DNA of 64,000 nucleotides from Lichenostomus cassidix (GCA_008360975.2 CM039182.1:107622443-107686442), one strand, 5' to 3'; shown: positions 26,185 to 38,920, counted from the first letter of the stretch. Notes: generated by a model from the sequence alone, not told the origin. A program made the numbers and translations.

Positions 26185-26739
26185 CAACTTGGCCAAGAAG
26201 GCTAGTGGTATGCTGACATGTATTAGGAACAGAGTTGCCAGAAGACTGAGGGAGGTGAACCTTTCCTTCTGCAAATGAGGCCTCACCTGGAGCATTGTGT
26301 CCAGTTCTGGGTTTCTCAGTGCAAGACATGGGGTTTCCTGATCCTCTAATGCAGGTATACAAAGATGGTTGGAGCCTGGAGCACTTAATTTATGAGGAAA
26401 ATCTGAGGGAGCTTGTCCTGTTTAGCCTGGAGAAGACTGAGAGAAGAGGATGGAGACATTCTTCTCAGTCATGCAAAGCAACAGGACAGAGGCAATAGGC
26501 AGAAAATGATGCTCAGGAAGTTCCACCTGCATAGGAGGAAGAACTTGTTTACTGTGCAGGTGACAGTACGCTGGAACAGATTGTCCAGAAAGGTTGTGAA
26601 TATCCCTCACTGGAGATATTCAAAAGCTGCCTGGATAAAATCCTGAGTACACTTTATGGGATTTTGCTGGAGCAGGGAGATTGGACCAGATGACATTCAG
26701 TGGTCCCTTCCAACCTTACCTGTTCTGTGATTCTGTGAC
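26185..26739 (+). mobile_element. CR1 LINE fragment, sense, about 0.55 kb with 3' end
   Basis: It starts at 'TGGCCAAGAAGGCTAGTGGT', the end of the CR1 ORF2 C-terminal region. It continues with 'GAGGCCTCACCTGGAGCATT', 'GTGTCCAGTTCTGGGTTTCT', 'TTTAGCCTGGAGAAGACTGA', 'CGCTGGAACAGATTGTCCAG', 'GGTCCCTTCCAACCTTACCT' and the degenerate terminus 'TTCTGTGATTCTGTGACT'. It is about 20-25% diverged by eye from the consensus I recall. Upstream similarity may reach about 26100 but is weak. Confidence 0.93.
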
Positions 26740-29044
26740 TGTCATATACACAAATCCCTTTAAACTTAAATGTCAGCTAAAAGAGTGGCAGGATACTCAA
26801 AGTACCTTGACCTGGGATGGCAGTTAGGTAACTATCTACCAATGTTTTTTTAAAGCCTGTCACTAGATTTCACTCAAAACTGTTTGAAACAGTTCTCCTT
26901 CCCAAGGCACTACTGGAGCTGCACAGGGGTAAATAAACACAAAAGACACAAGAGCTGGTTTGCTTCATTATAAAATATGGCACAGCCTAGCAGGATAATG
27001 AATATGTTATTGTTTCATCAAGAACAACCAAATGTACCTGATTTAAAGGGAATGGAGGGGAATAGGGGAAGAAGCAGCTTTTTATAATATTAAGCCCATG
27101 AGAGTTTTTCCTTGTAAAAGTCATTTCTTCATTAAAACTGTAATTGAAACGGGACGTGCTGTTCAACAAGTTCAGTGTTTTATATATGCCATAGAAATCC
27201 CACGACGTGTCTAAAAATGAAATTCATATTAATCACTGACGTCCTAATCCTCCTGATATAAGATCTATATTCAGGGATATGTTCTCTTCTGAAACACCAG
27301 AATCAATTCTGAAAATGAGATTTTAGATTAGCTCTTTAGATAGCCTACTCATAGGCTCATCCATATGAAATTTGTTATGTGCTTTCACAGCATCTGGGGA
27401 TAAAGAGCTTCTCACAGTGCTTGCATTTGTCATACATGGTTAGAAACCTAAGGTACCATTCATACACTTCACTTTGTAGTTCTTCTGAAAACATCAATCA
27501 CAATCTGCCACCCTTTCCTACAGTGATTGGACAAGTCACTGTTCTGAACGCAGCATAAACCTCAAGGTCATTTTTCCCTAATTATTTTGGTCTACTCTAG
27601 AAACTTCATAAAAAGTTCATGAAAAGGCTTCTGAAAAAGACAGGCTTTTAAAAAGAGACATTTTACTATCTGACATCTTTACTTTCCACTCATTGCTCTT
27701 TATTTGTTCTTTTGACTGCATTTTACAGCAAGGTGCAGATTCCAGTAATATATCTGCATTAGAATTCCATCAAAACTACCATGTATATGTGTTTCACTAT
27801 GAGCAGTAAAGGTACCCAAGCCTACCTTATTTTTTAATTCCTTTCTCTTTCAGTCCACATTCTTTTGAAAGGAATTTTTGAAACACTTTCTCCTCACAAT
27901 TCACAGTGACAATACAGGTAATTGGAATGTGTAATGTGTGAAAAGGTCTTTCACTAAGTAATCTACAATACTGGGAGAACATTTCAAATACTAGCAAGAG
28001 ATAGTCAAACCAATGAACTTGGTTTCCTTTCAAAGGAACAAGTTAGGCTAGCAAAATCCGAATCTTTCAGTCCGTAAAAACCCATGATGTATACCGTATT
28101 GGACAGAAAATTCATAGCATTCCAAACTTTTTAAAATCATGGCAAAATAATTCTATCCAAGTTTTATAAAGCAGAAATAGATACAATGGCATTTCTGTTG
28201 TTGTTTTCATATTTCTTTCGAAAGTCAGTTTTTCTGCAATCTTTGCAGACAAAGCAGAGACGTGAATAATATGATGCGAATGTACTTCCAAGATGTTTTA
28301 GCACCTTCAGTATTGCATTTGCAAAATCTGTATTGTCTAAATCACTTTCTCTACAGGATTACAAGAAATACAAAGTTCCATGCTTTCCACAAATGTAGAA
28401 AATTAATCAAATACAAAACCACACTGTGCACCGTATGGATCCCATCTTGTTTGAAGTTTAAAGGATCAACTTGAACAAATATCAGCCTTGTTTTGGCAGG
28501 ATTTAGAAGCTAAGTCTCTCATGCATCCTTTTGGAAACTTAATAGTCTGTGGATTTACAGCTATTCCAGGTAAACTGCCAACATCTGGGAATAAAGATAT
28601 TTTTCCTTGTTAAATATAATAGACACTATGTAAAAATATAGTCTTTACTTCCCTCCAGAGACAAATTAGAGAAAATGTACTTATTCCATAAAACTGACAT
28701 TTTTCTAATAAATTGCAAAGTACCTTTTATTCTTCAGTTTATTAAAAAGTTATAATTTATTATTATGAGGTCTTTACCTGAATGCTATGAATCCTTAGAG
28801 ATAGAACTGGAACTTCAGATGCCAAAAAAAAAAACAAACCACAACAAAAAACCCTCAGGACAAAACCAAGGACAACAACAAAATAAAAAAACCTACCAAA
28901 CTAAAACCAAACAAAATTCCACTAGCCAAAATTATTTCTTTTTCTTTTCCTTGCTGAAAATTATGGTTGCATTCCTCCATTTTACATAATTTCTCAGAAA
29001 CAGTGGCCTTACTGACCACTGTAAGTAAAAAGTATAAATCCCAA
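26740..29044. other. Unique AT-rich DNA, no gene seen
   Basis: No gene or transposon recognised. An A-rich low-complexity stretch lies at 28819-28922. Frames reach at most 74 codons. Confidence 0.6.
28819..28922 (+). repeat. A/C-rich low-complexity stretch
   Basis: About 100 bp of runs like AAAAAAAAAACAAACC, ACAACAAAAAACC and AAAACCAAACAAAA. It resembles the stretch at 53037-53165 in composition. Confidence 0.85.
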
Positions 29045-29520
29045 TGTCCTGGGTTATAATACAGATGTATTTAAGTATTCTATTACCACCAGCTGTGGGG
29101 CATTAGCTGTTATCTCCTGCTATGACTCACCTCTGATAACAGACAATGGGCCATCAAGAAGCATGACTCATGGACTTATCTCATCCTATTGTGAGGTGCT
29201 CCACCCAGGAGGGAGGAGCCAAACATTCCCACCTGGATATAACCTGGCCTTAGAACTGTACAAGTCAGTCCTGTCTACTGGGTTCCCAGAGGATAAGAGC
29301 TACCACTGGACCTTCAGGTGGAGACCAGACCTTCCACAGGATCACTACTTCAACTGAACTACTTCATTTAGACTGCTACCACTACCCTAACAGGGTGTCA
29401 GGTTGTATCTGACTTTGTCAATGTTTTTTCCTTGTATTATTACACTTATTTTTAATTTTCCTGTTAAATTTTAATCCTGACTTATGATCTCCCACTGGAT
29501 CATTTTCAAACTAATACACC
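29045..29520 (+). mobile_element. Solo LTR, family B (avian endogenous retrovirus)
   Basis: It starts with TGTCCTGGGTT (29045) and ends near 29515-29520. It has the U3-to-R layout of an avian LTR family I recall from passerines: a 'TATTAAC'-type U3, a purine 'GGAGGGAGGAGCC' box, a TATA-like GATATAACC at about 29236, the transcript-start-proximal 'CCACTGGACC' and 'CAACTGAACTAC' region, then 'GTGTCAGGTTGTATCTGACT' and a T-rich, TTATTTTTAATTTTCC-like 3' part. No internal retroviral sequence adjoins it. It is different from family A. The exact boundaries and retroviral class are not settled, and no clear target-site duplication was seen. Confidence 0.7.
29110..29181 (+). promoter_or_regulatory. 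AP-1 and GATA motif cluster in LTR B
   Basis: Two exact AP-1 consensus sites, TGACTCA, lie at 29123-29129 and 29164-29170. They are interleaved with GATA-type motifs: TTATCT at 29110-29115, TGATAA at 29134-29139 and CTTATCT at 29175-29181. All lie upstream of the TATA-like GATATAACC near 29236. Binding is inferred from motif matches only. Confidence 0.45.
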
Positions 29521-32500
29521 CAGACTGATAGATGAATGTTATATTGTCCAAATTCCCAAAGACAGTAAAACATTTATAGAAAACCAGTTACATCCAATGT
29601 CCGTAACACTCTCAGAGCTCTTTTGCTGTTTCCTTCCAGGTGGCCAAGCCTTCTCAGCCTTCAGACTCACCCTGTGTCATTGCCACACATGTTAGAGAGG
29701 TCTATGGCTTCAGGGATCATTCTTGTCTGTACTTCACCTGGGAATCCAGTTTTGAAAGTCAGCCCTAGCCCCCAGCCTCATTTTTCACTTCTTCTGCCAT
29801 CATTTTTCCTGTACAGCTATCCTAGATATAGAAGATGGTTTTCTATGGGCTGTAACTGACCTTTTTCTCTGATGTCCCAACTGCAAAAGAAAATGCCCAA
29901 GATAACAGCCCTTTGTCAGTCATCATGTAGGATATTTGTGACACTATCTCTAAATGGCTGATTCCACATACCCATGTACAGATAGATTCAGCTGGCTGTA
30001 AGGATAACTAGTGTAAGTTTATTGAACAGGTGAAGTAAGAGCTCAAACTTGTGTATGTTTCCATTTTTAAATGGAAAAGAGTCTAGTTTCTTTGCAAAAG
30101 GGACTATAAATTTCAATGAGATGTATTTGTTTGCATAAGTGGTAGTACATGCTACAAAGTGTGTCTCATTCATATTGCTACCATCAAGGGAAATTTTCTT
30201 TTGTGCTTGCATAGCCAGGTATTATTATTTCTGGGTGGTCTCTCTAAAATGAGAACACAGTACAAAAAAGAATAGATCTCTAGAGCTCCAGGGTGATTTC
30301 AGAGAAACATGGTGGACATTTAAGGTCAAAAACTATTATAGCAGCAAAAAGCCATCTTTTGCCCCGTCTTGTCAATTTAAAGAACAATGCAGCAATGTCG
30401 GTTTATTCTAGGCCACAAAATCCAAGACTACAGTCCATTAAACCATTAATTTCCTTCTCTCCACATAGCTAAGTTAATTTATCCCAAATTTCTGAGAACT
30501 TATACTCTGTCTTCCCACCTTCCTTTTCCATTTACATCATCATGGATATTTAGCATCTTCACTTCAGGGGGTCACGGGATGTAAGAGCAGAAGAAGATAA
30601 ACATGGCATAAAAGAAGGGAACTGAGTTAAACAGAAGGCCAGAGCTTCACTGAGGGGCTAGCAATCCATCTTGCTTCACAAACCACAGCCAGGGGTAGAT
30701 ATTTTTCTCTTGGAATGACATGCATATGTGTCTGAAATAACTCATTCAACAGCTGCTCCCCCTGCACTAATCTTAAGTGGAAAAAGGGCATTGTTCAGTC
30801 TGCTGCCACACAAAACCGTCCAGCAGAATCCCTCTTGATTCAGCTTCCTTTGCCATCTCTTGGTCTATATTTCAGTTTTGTCTATGGAAGAGTCTTCCTA
30901 AAAGAAACGCGTTCAAGAGCATACTTAAGATTTCACACCCTCTTAAACCATAATGGGAAAGCTTAAAATTAAGCTCTAAAGGTCAGATTTTCAAAGGAAT
31001 CAATATGAGTTAGGCATCTCACCTTATTAAGCATTATTTGAAAATTCCATCTGTGCATTTTGGCAGCTAATTTTTTATCTGCAAGGATCTAGACCTAATT
31101 ACTTTCCAGCTTATGGATGACCTCAAAATGTCTAGTGGTTAATTGTTTCCCTGATTTAGGGCATCAGCATTGTGACCCCTACATGATACTGAAACATTCT
31201 AGCAGAGATAAGGACACTTTTGTGGATTTATGATGCTTAAAATGTAAATGTCAAATCTATTACAGAGATCTAAGGGCTGCGAAGAAGGTAAATAGTCATA
31301 GTTCCATCAGCTGTGGTAGAAATGCATTGATTTTTATGAGTTGAAGATCTGATTCAAATCCTTTAAATCTGAATTAGTTATCATTGTATTTGCTAGCTGT
31401 GAGAATGTCACACAACTGGCGGTACAACAGCAGCACATCTCGACATTTAGCTTTTTCCAGAAGTGATGCTACTGAAAAATATGCATGCATGGTAGACCTG
31501 CTTCCCTGATGACTGGCTCATGTGAAATAAGACATTCTGAAGGCTGGGGAAGGAACATGAGGGAAATCAACATCATAATTTAAAAAGGAAGAGAAGCAAC
31601 TGAGTTCAAATAGCCTCAAATCAAACATTTAAAACATATTAATTATTATTAGTTGGGGGTAGGGAATTCTAATTCAAGTCACTATAATCTAGCTGTTACA
31701 CTTTCTGCACAAGAAATGTGTGATGGCTTTGCACAGATATGCAAACGCAAAAATGTCCCCAGGCTTTCTGTATGCAGATCTGAATCCTGTTGGAAGTGAT
31801 TGGTTTTTTTGTAAGCTGTGATGCTGTCCTCTGTTCATGCTCTCCTCTCTTGGAAAGAAGCAGTCTGAGTTTTCACGATTCTTATGCATCTGCACAGCTT
31901 GAGTGGAACCTGATTCTTCAAACCCTTGGGTGTGTGAGGAGCTGAGAGGATTCAGCAACCTATGCAGCAGGTAGCTGAGCACTGTGTGAAGTCAGGAGAC
32001 CTTTTAAAAATAAAAAGATGTGTTACCCTATGGCATAAATGAATGTACATCCCTGGGAGCCCAGGAAGTACATATCACTACCAAAAGCCTTTACACTGGT
32101 GATCTCATGAAAAAAAAAAGGGGGCAGAACTTGCCAACTGAAGCTGCTGAAGTCTAACGTAAGGTGACTGAATCCCTAAAGGACATACAGCTCTTAATTT
32201 TATACCACCTTATCCACATCCAAAGAAAATTAAGTATGAGATCATGGAAGAAGAGACAGACCCTCAGTCATACAGCCTCTCCTGTCAGAAACCTGGCCCT
32301 GTGATACAGAACCAGCCCTTAAAAATCACATCCCATCCCTAGGCCATCTCTGAAGGACACATACAGCAAATTGTTCATCACTGCATGTTAAGCCAACTCT
32401 TTATTGCTCCACTTGGTTCAAATGCTGTCATTACCATCCTTAGAGGGAGAAGGATTGCACAGGTGAGACCTTTACCCCTCCACAATACCTACCTCAGAAA

Positions 32501-33678
32501 GTTATACAGGACCACTTAGGCTAGTTACTTTCAGAAAAACTGTTAAGCTTTCTTAACAAGCTGTTCTCTAAGTCTTTTACATCAAAAAGCTATAAAAAAT
32601 TAAACAAGATAAACCTTATTTTTCTCTTCTTACTAAGACAGCAGCGACTGCACAACTGAACATTTCTCTAGTGGGGTCCTGATTTTAATTTTGAGAAACC
32701 ATGTGACAATTAATGACAATAAAATGAAAAGAACACTAGCAGAGTAATATAATTATGAACAAACAATAACAGAGAAGCTTTAAAGAATCAGTAATGCAGC
32801 CAAATAGGCTGAAGAAAAGATTTACACATCAAAAGGAATTATCTAAGTGTTCAAGATACTTTGCAGACTCAGTATAAAAGAAACAAATGAAAATTCCCCT
32901 CTAACACACTCTGGTTAAGTTAATAGAAAAGTAAGCAGGAACATGAGCCTTGTTGGGTGATCTGGTACATTGGAAATACAAAATTTACTGCATGAAATCA
33001 TGTGGTAGAGCATGTGAAAATTCTCGGTAGTTTCTGCCTTCTATTTACAAACTTACAGCTTGGTCACTTCTGCAGCTCCCTCAGAATGAAAATCATTCAA
33101 AATCTCAGCACTTCCTTTTGAAAGATGTTGCCACAAAAAGCTTCAAACCATGACTTACAAATCAGAAGGCAAATGATGCTTCTCCAAATATATCGTTAAA
33201 TATGAAAACCACTCAGACTTCCACAAGCTCCTTTTTCCTAGGCGAGGAAAGAAGTGACAATTTGTTCATTATGATTCTTACAGGGTTTGCAATTAGAAAG
33301 GCTGCCTGAAGTCAGCAAAGCAGTGAAGGAAATATGCCCAATATATCAGGACTTAAGTGGAAGTATTCATACCTCTTGCTGCTCTTTCCCTAGAAAATCA
33401 TATGAATGAGAGCAGAAGAAAAAATATTTGGGCAGCTGAGTCACTCTCCATGTCAGACTGATCCCATGGCTCATTTTCATCTTTATGTTTTCTTTTTTTT
33501 TTTTTAAGATTGTTTAACGGGTCCGTTAAATCTCTTTGCTTTAAGGGAATGTTCTCATTGGCTTCCAAGAAGCTAGGGATTTACATGAAAAAATATACAC
33601 AAAAGCATTCTAATCTGAATTCTAAACATGCTTGAAGTTATTCAAGGTATTAATATTTTAAGATTATTTTTCCTAAGG
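29521..33678. other. Unique AT-rich DNA, no gene seen
   Basis: No gene or transposon recognised over about 4.2 kb. There is an A run near 32109-32118 and a T run at about 33491-33505 before an 18-bp palindrome (33513-33530). Frames reach at most 97 codons. Confidence 0.6.
33513..33530. promoter_or_regulatory. 18-bp palindrome with two MYB-type sites
   Basis: TTTAACGG and CCGTTAAA form 8-bp arms around GT. Each arm contains the core TAACGG, a MYB-family binding consensus (YAACNG), giving a divergent pair. Both arms keep a CpG in CpG-poor DNA. Confidence 0.35.
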
Positions 33679-34761
33679 TGTTGGTTTTGCTTGGCCTGTT
33701 TTTTGGTAGTGGGAGCCCATAAAGATGGCCTTTGTGAGAAACTGTTAGAAGCTTCCACCATGTCCAGCAGAGACCCAATCCTTGATGGCTCTGACGATGG
33801 TGGACATGCTGCTGGCCAAGGCTGGACCAATTAGAGATGTTGGTTATGCCTCTGTGATAACATATTTAAGAAGAAATTCAAAACAAAGGGGACATTATTT
33901 TTTTTTTAGCCAGAGAAAAGGAAGTGAGAACATGTGAAGGAAACAACACGGAGACACCAAGGCCAGTGGAGAAGGAGGGGGAGGAGGTGCTCCAGACCCT
34001 GGAGCCAAGTTTCCTCTGCAGGCCATGGTCAGCAGCTGGTGAGACCATGGTGGAGCAGCTGTGCCCCTGCAGCCCATGGTGCTCACAGGGATGCAGAGAT
34101 CCACCCACAGCCCATGGGGAGGTGCCCATGCCAGAGTGGGAGGATGCCTGGAGGAGGCTGTGATCCAGTGGGAGACCCAGTGGAGAGAGAGGCCTCGCTC
34201 CCAAGTTGGAACAGCCTGGCCTTGGAGGACTGCACCCCGTGAACGAGTGACCCACACTGCAGTAGTTTTGGGAGGACTGTCTGTCCATGGGGGAACTCAT
34301 GTTTCAGCAGTTTTGGGAGGACTGCTACTCATGAGATTGGAGCCACACTGGAAAAGTTCACAGAGAACTGTCTCCTATGGGAGGGACCCCATGGTGCAGC
34401 AGAGGAAGGAGTCCTCTACCTGAGCAGAGGAAGAAGATCTCAGGTGACAAACTGACCAAAACCCCCATGCCCTGTTCCCTGAGCTGTTGGTGGGAAGGAA
34501 GGAGGGGCTGGGGGAAGAATGGTGTTTTAAGGGCTTTTTTTTACTTCTCATTATCCTCCTCTGACCCTATTAGTGCAAATTCACTTTGTAACTCTAAGTT
34601 GAACCTGTTTTGCCCTTGGAGTGTTTCCTTCTGCTCCTTATTTCAACTAGTGACCCCTCCATGACAATGTTTTTTCCTCTCTTCTGCCCAGCTGTAGCAG
34701 GGCAGAGCAAATGAGCGGCTGTTGTGGGTGCCTGGTGTTTGGCCAGCGTCAAACTACGGCA
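33679..34761 (+). mobile_element. Solo LTR, family A (ERVL-like), second copy
   Basis: Same family and orientation as 6658-7704. It begins TGTTGGTTTTG (33679) and ends ACTACGGCA (34761). Shared blocks include 'TTTTTGGTAGTGGGAG', 'AGAAGCTTCCACCATGTCC', 'GCTGGCCAAGGCTGGACCA', 'TCACAGAGAACTGTCTCC', 'CTCATTATCCTCCTCTGA' and the terminal 'GGTGCCTGGTGTTTGGCCAG'. It is GC-rich with several long non-coding frames (up to 140 codons on minus, 33878-34300), which are artefacts of LTR composition. There is no exact target-site duplication (TAAGG on the left, ACTAG on the right). Confidence 0.85.
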
Positions 34762-37700
34762 ACTAGTATTAATTAATTAGTTCCTTGACAAGAGTTTTGA
34801 TGATCAGATAATGGTGATATATCTGGTTCCAACTGTTGCAGTAAGACACTGTTAGTCTCCATTATAAAGGTCTGGGGTTTGTGAGGGTTTTTTTTCCCTA
34901 TTTCTCTTCGTCAGTGTGCAGCCAGGTGATGGATAAAACTGCTAAAACTATGCATTTTCCTGGGTCATCTAAGCAGCATCACTATTAGCATAATGGGGCT
35001 GACCCAGTCCTTTGGCATAAAAATGAGTCATGTTTTATTTCCAAAAACATGCAACAAAAGTACTAATAATGCCTTGCAGAAACACATAATGTGATTTTTA
35101 TGAATCACACCTAGCAACTTATTGTGAGTTTGTACCAGATGTATTTCTGATTAGGTTTCAGCTAATTTAGGAACCTAAGAGACGTCCATTTAAAGCCTGA
35201 TGAAAAATACATGAGATGATCAAGTGCCAGGTGATACCAACAGCACTTGTAATTTGTCAAGTATTTCAGATGACCCAGAAGCAAGGCCTTTACAGCAAAT
35301 GCCTTCTCTATGCTTAAGAAATTTTACACTACCTTTCTGTTTTACAAGGTTCCCTGCTGGTTGCACCGTTAATCAAAGATAAATTCCTAAAGTGTTACCC
35401 TAGAGGTGTCTGCTGTCCTCCCCACAGAAGGATAAAATCTCTTCAATAAAGGGACTCAGTACAGACTGCAGATAGATAGATAAGCAACATCATCTTTATT
35501 CCAAGAAAAAATTGATGCAGTATTAAAAAAAATCAAATAAGTCATCCATTTCAAGTTGGTGGTGTCCTTTCAAAGCACAGAACCAAACCAGCTTAACAGC
35601 ATTTAAAAATTACTGCATGCTCCTAGGGTTTCCACATGGCATTTGCAAGAGCATTTACCAGTTTTCTAATTGTAGTAAATTTAGCAGCTTTTTTTTGTCT
35701 TCTTGCTTCACACCATAAAAAAAACTTTCTATTTTTAACTCTTAATAATTTCTCTTCTACTCTGTTTTTTTCCACATGTACTCCTATTTTAATCTATTAC
35801 TCTGATACTTTCTAAATTACTATTAAATCCCAATATGCAATTCACATACTTCTAAGTAAATTACTTGCCTTAAAAATACAGATTTCCCTTGGTGTTTCAA
35901 CACAGGAGCTTCTCAAATGTATAAAGATGACAAAGAACTCCAGTGCCCGAATTACCAGACTACAGGTGATATGCACAGCATTAAAAGCCTTGAATTTGTA
36001 GTTATGTTTTATTCTGAATAGAGCAATAAAAACTGGCTGGCATAATCAAGCCTGAGAGTTATTGTGAGCATGAAGTGAGTTTTGAAACCTCAAGATAGAG
36101 GGTAACCACAATTCCATTAAACTAGGGAATTGAGTCAAAGATGTTCCCATTACTACTGCACTGATACAACAAAATGAATTATGGAGCTATTGCCACATAT
36201 CTCTGCCATGATGAATGACAATATAAACGTAGATGTACCTAGAAAAACAGAAAGTGTTTGAGCTATATGCCAGATAGAAGTTATGGGAAAACTCTGATTC
36301 TTTCAGATAAGTTTAAAAAATAAGAAAGGAGGAAATAATTAGTCACCAGAATGTTCTTAATAAATTCCAAGGGATAGTAGATTGAAGCTGAAGATGTGAA
36401 TTGCTCTACAAAGACTGGTAGTAAAGATACATAAGTCTGGGTGAAATTGCAATAAGTCAGTGGTGTACCTTAACCATTTCACTTCCCAACTGGAAATGGT
36501 TAAGCATTCTCAAAAGACTAAAGAATGCCCTATTAAAACTTAGACATTACATTTATTCAGGGGACTGGTTATGCAGATTAATGTTGATTGGTTTAAGAAC
36601 AGAAAAAATGGCACAAAAGCTCAAGTTAATTTAAGGTTAAACATGAAAAATTGAGCTCTCTGAGGAAAATGAGCTTTTAAAGAAAGAGATTTCTCCTCAG
36701 GCATTAGCTTGGCCATATTGCAAGCAATATCGTATTAAGATTGCATTTATGATATTTAAAAAAATCTAAAGCAATTTGAATTTAATTTGAAACATAAGAA
36801 ATAAATCCTGTCACATTACTATTCATTGATTCATTGATTTTAATGCCTGAAGAAAAATTTCCAATCGCTTGTACTAACATCACAGGACACAGAACTGTGC
36901 ACAGTAATTTCTGCATCAAATTCACAATTTATAATAGAGTATTATAGGTATTATTTTGTATAAATCTTTGTTATTCCATGTCTTCTAAAAGGACCTCAAA
37001 AGTTTTCAAATGATGAAGCTATATTCCAAATTATAATTGTGATCCTATTGTTATTAATCATGCAGCACTCAGAGGCCTGGGCTGAACTTATAGCTTGACT
37101 GTGGTTGGTACATTGCAAACATGCTCTGTAAACCAATTTCTTTTTCAAAGAGAAGGCTGGTATCCAGTGACAGACAAAATAGAGGCATACGATTTGCCTG
37201 AAGGTCAGAGGCAGAACTAGAGACCTGCTCTTGTATCCTAGCTACAGAATTACACTGCCATGAAGCAGAGTCATCTTCTCTCAAATGTTTACCCATGTTT
37301 TCTTCAATTTGTTGACTCTTCAGGGCATTTTCCCATGCACTGAATGTTTACTACTGTTAATTTTTATCTTTCCCCAAAATTGTTGTTTTGTTTTTTAAAA
37401 GAATAATAAAAATATCAAAAATCTGCAAATTATGGGCACTCTGAAATGGAAGTGGCAGACTGGACAAATGCTAGTGTTGAAGGTACATTTATGAGAGGCC
37501 CAGTCTCCCCTATAAATATTGCCTGGTGAACTCTCTACCAGTGCTGACGGAGAAGTGCAGTGTGGCAATTTTTGTGCGTCCATCAGATCTGGGATTGTAT
37601 CAACTACTATTGCAGAAGTAGCTGACAAATTAGCTGTACTGGTTTTCTTCTTGTTTTCAGTGTTATTGCTCTGCCTATTTGCACACTATCTTTCAACAAG

Positions 37701-38130
37701 ATGTTAAAAATCTTGAATATCATACATCCACTTCATGAAACAGTCACCCTGAACCAGCCTGCAACAGTTCTCTCAACAAGAAATAGTTCAACCTAAATTG
37801 TATTTTTATAACAAAAAAATCATTAATAAGTCATTATATACACTGAACAAGAAATAAAGGGAGAGAAGAATAATCACATTTGTTTCAATTATTCATATTT
37901 GTATGACATGAAAAGATTGTGCACTGCTGAAACATAATAAGGCCTGACAAAAGGCAGCCTAGTTCCCAGGCAGCAGGTTTCCAATCAGGAGAGTGCATCC
38001 AGGTCTCCCTGCTGGCTATGGACACAAGTCAGGACAGTTTTATTTCTGTACATCTGTGACAACTGCCACTGTGTGCCGTACGTGTGCGCTCATGTGGTTC
38101 CTCCTGGAGCCACTCATTGGTGACAAATGA
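34762..38130. other. Unique AT-rich DNA, no gene seen
   Basis: No gene or transposon recognised. It includes a short GATA repeat near 35472-35484 and a perfect 12-bp hairpin at 36469-36504. Frames reach at most 77 codons. Confidence 0.6.
36469..36504. repeat. Perfect 12-bp hairpin, 12-nt loop
   Basis: CTTAACCATTTC at 36469-36480 is the exact reverse complement of GAAATGGTTAAG at 36493-36504. The flanks do not extend the stem, so a pre-microRNA is unlikely. Confidence 0.7.
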
Positions 38131-38402
38131 GTGACAGGACAAGGGGTAATGGCTTAAAACTGAAAAAGGGCAGATCAAGATTAGGTGTTAGGAAGAAATT
38201 CTTTTCTGTGAGGGTGGTGAGATGCTGAAACAGGTTGTCCAGAGAAGCTGTAGATGCCCCATCCCTGGATATGTTCAAGGCGTGGCTGCCTGGAGCTCTG
38301 AGCAACCTGATCTAGTGGAAGATGTTCCTGCCCATGGCAGGGGGTTTGGAACTAGATGACCTGTAATAATCTTTCCAACCCAAACCATTCTATGATTCTA
38401 TG
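38131..38402 (+). mobile_element. CR1 LINE 3' tail, sense, intact terminus
   Basis: CR1 blocks in sense: 'TGACAGGACAAGGGGTAATG', 'GTTAGGAAGAAATTCTTTTC', 'TGTCCAGAGAAGCTGTAGAT', 'GCCCCATCCCTGGATATGTT', 'GGGGGTTTGGAACTAGATGA' and the terminal 'CCATTCTATGATTCTATGA'. The best preserved 3' end in the window; 5'-truncated after about 270 bp. A small hairpin (38111-38133) straddles the 5' junction. Confidence 0.96.
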
Positions 38403-38860
38403 AAAGGTGAGCCAAAGAATGCTAAAATTGCAGCAGCAATCTGTACTTCAACGTATCTAAGGAATAGCACATAAGAGACTGTTGCAATGGAATGAAATAA
38501 TTACTTTAATGACTTAAATAAATAATCACAGGAAAATGCTGAATGAACTTTTTTTTATTTCAGACTAATTAATATGTGATGACAGCAGAGAAAAACTAGA
38601 TAATATGTCACACTAAATAATTTTTATTTTTATATCATAAGATAAATATATTATTTCCTAATATAGACTCAATGAATATTTAAGGCATATACCAATTAAT
38701 TTTAAAGGCCTAGAGGCTAGTAAGTAGGTAAAAGAATTTGCAGAAATAGTGTATTTCGTCAAAATCAGCCTGCAGAGATACTATGAACAATTCAAGGCAG
38801 GTAATGTGGCTCTAAATTTAGGAAAGTTGAGGGCTTGGGGGCACTTCCTGTAGTATATTT

Positions 38861-38920
38861 GTGTATGTATGTCTATGTCCAAAAGTTCTGTGCATGCATG
38901 TGTGTGTTTGTGTGTGGGCA
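38861..38920 (+). repeat. Imperfect (TG)n / (TATG)n repeat
   Basis: GTGTATGTATGTCTATG followed by GCATGCATGTGTGTGTTTGT and GTGTGGG. Purine/pyrimidine alternation is broken by an AAAAGTTCT interruption. Confidence 0.75.

Noticed and set aside
33878..34423. Several 79-140-codon frames on both strands
   Set aside because: They all lie inside the family A LTR; its GC-rich composition gives few stops. No retroviral protein domain is seen.
6658..34761. A single large provirus bounded by the two family A LTRs
   Set aside because: The LTRs have diverged strongly from each other, and no gag, pol or env relics are found between them; CR1 copies and unique DNA fill the gap.
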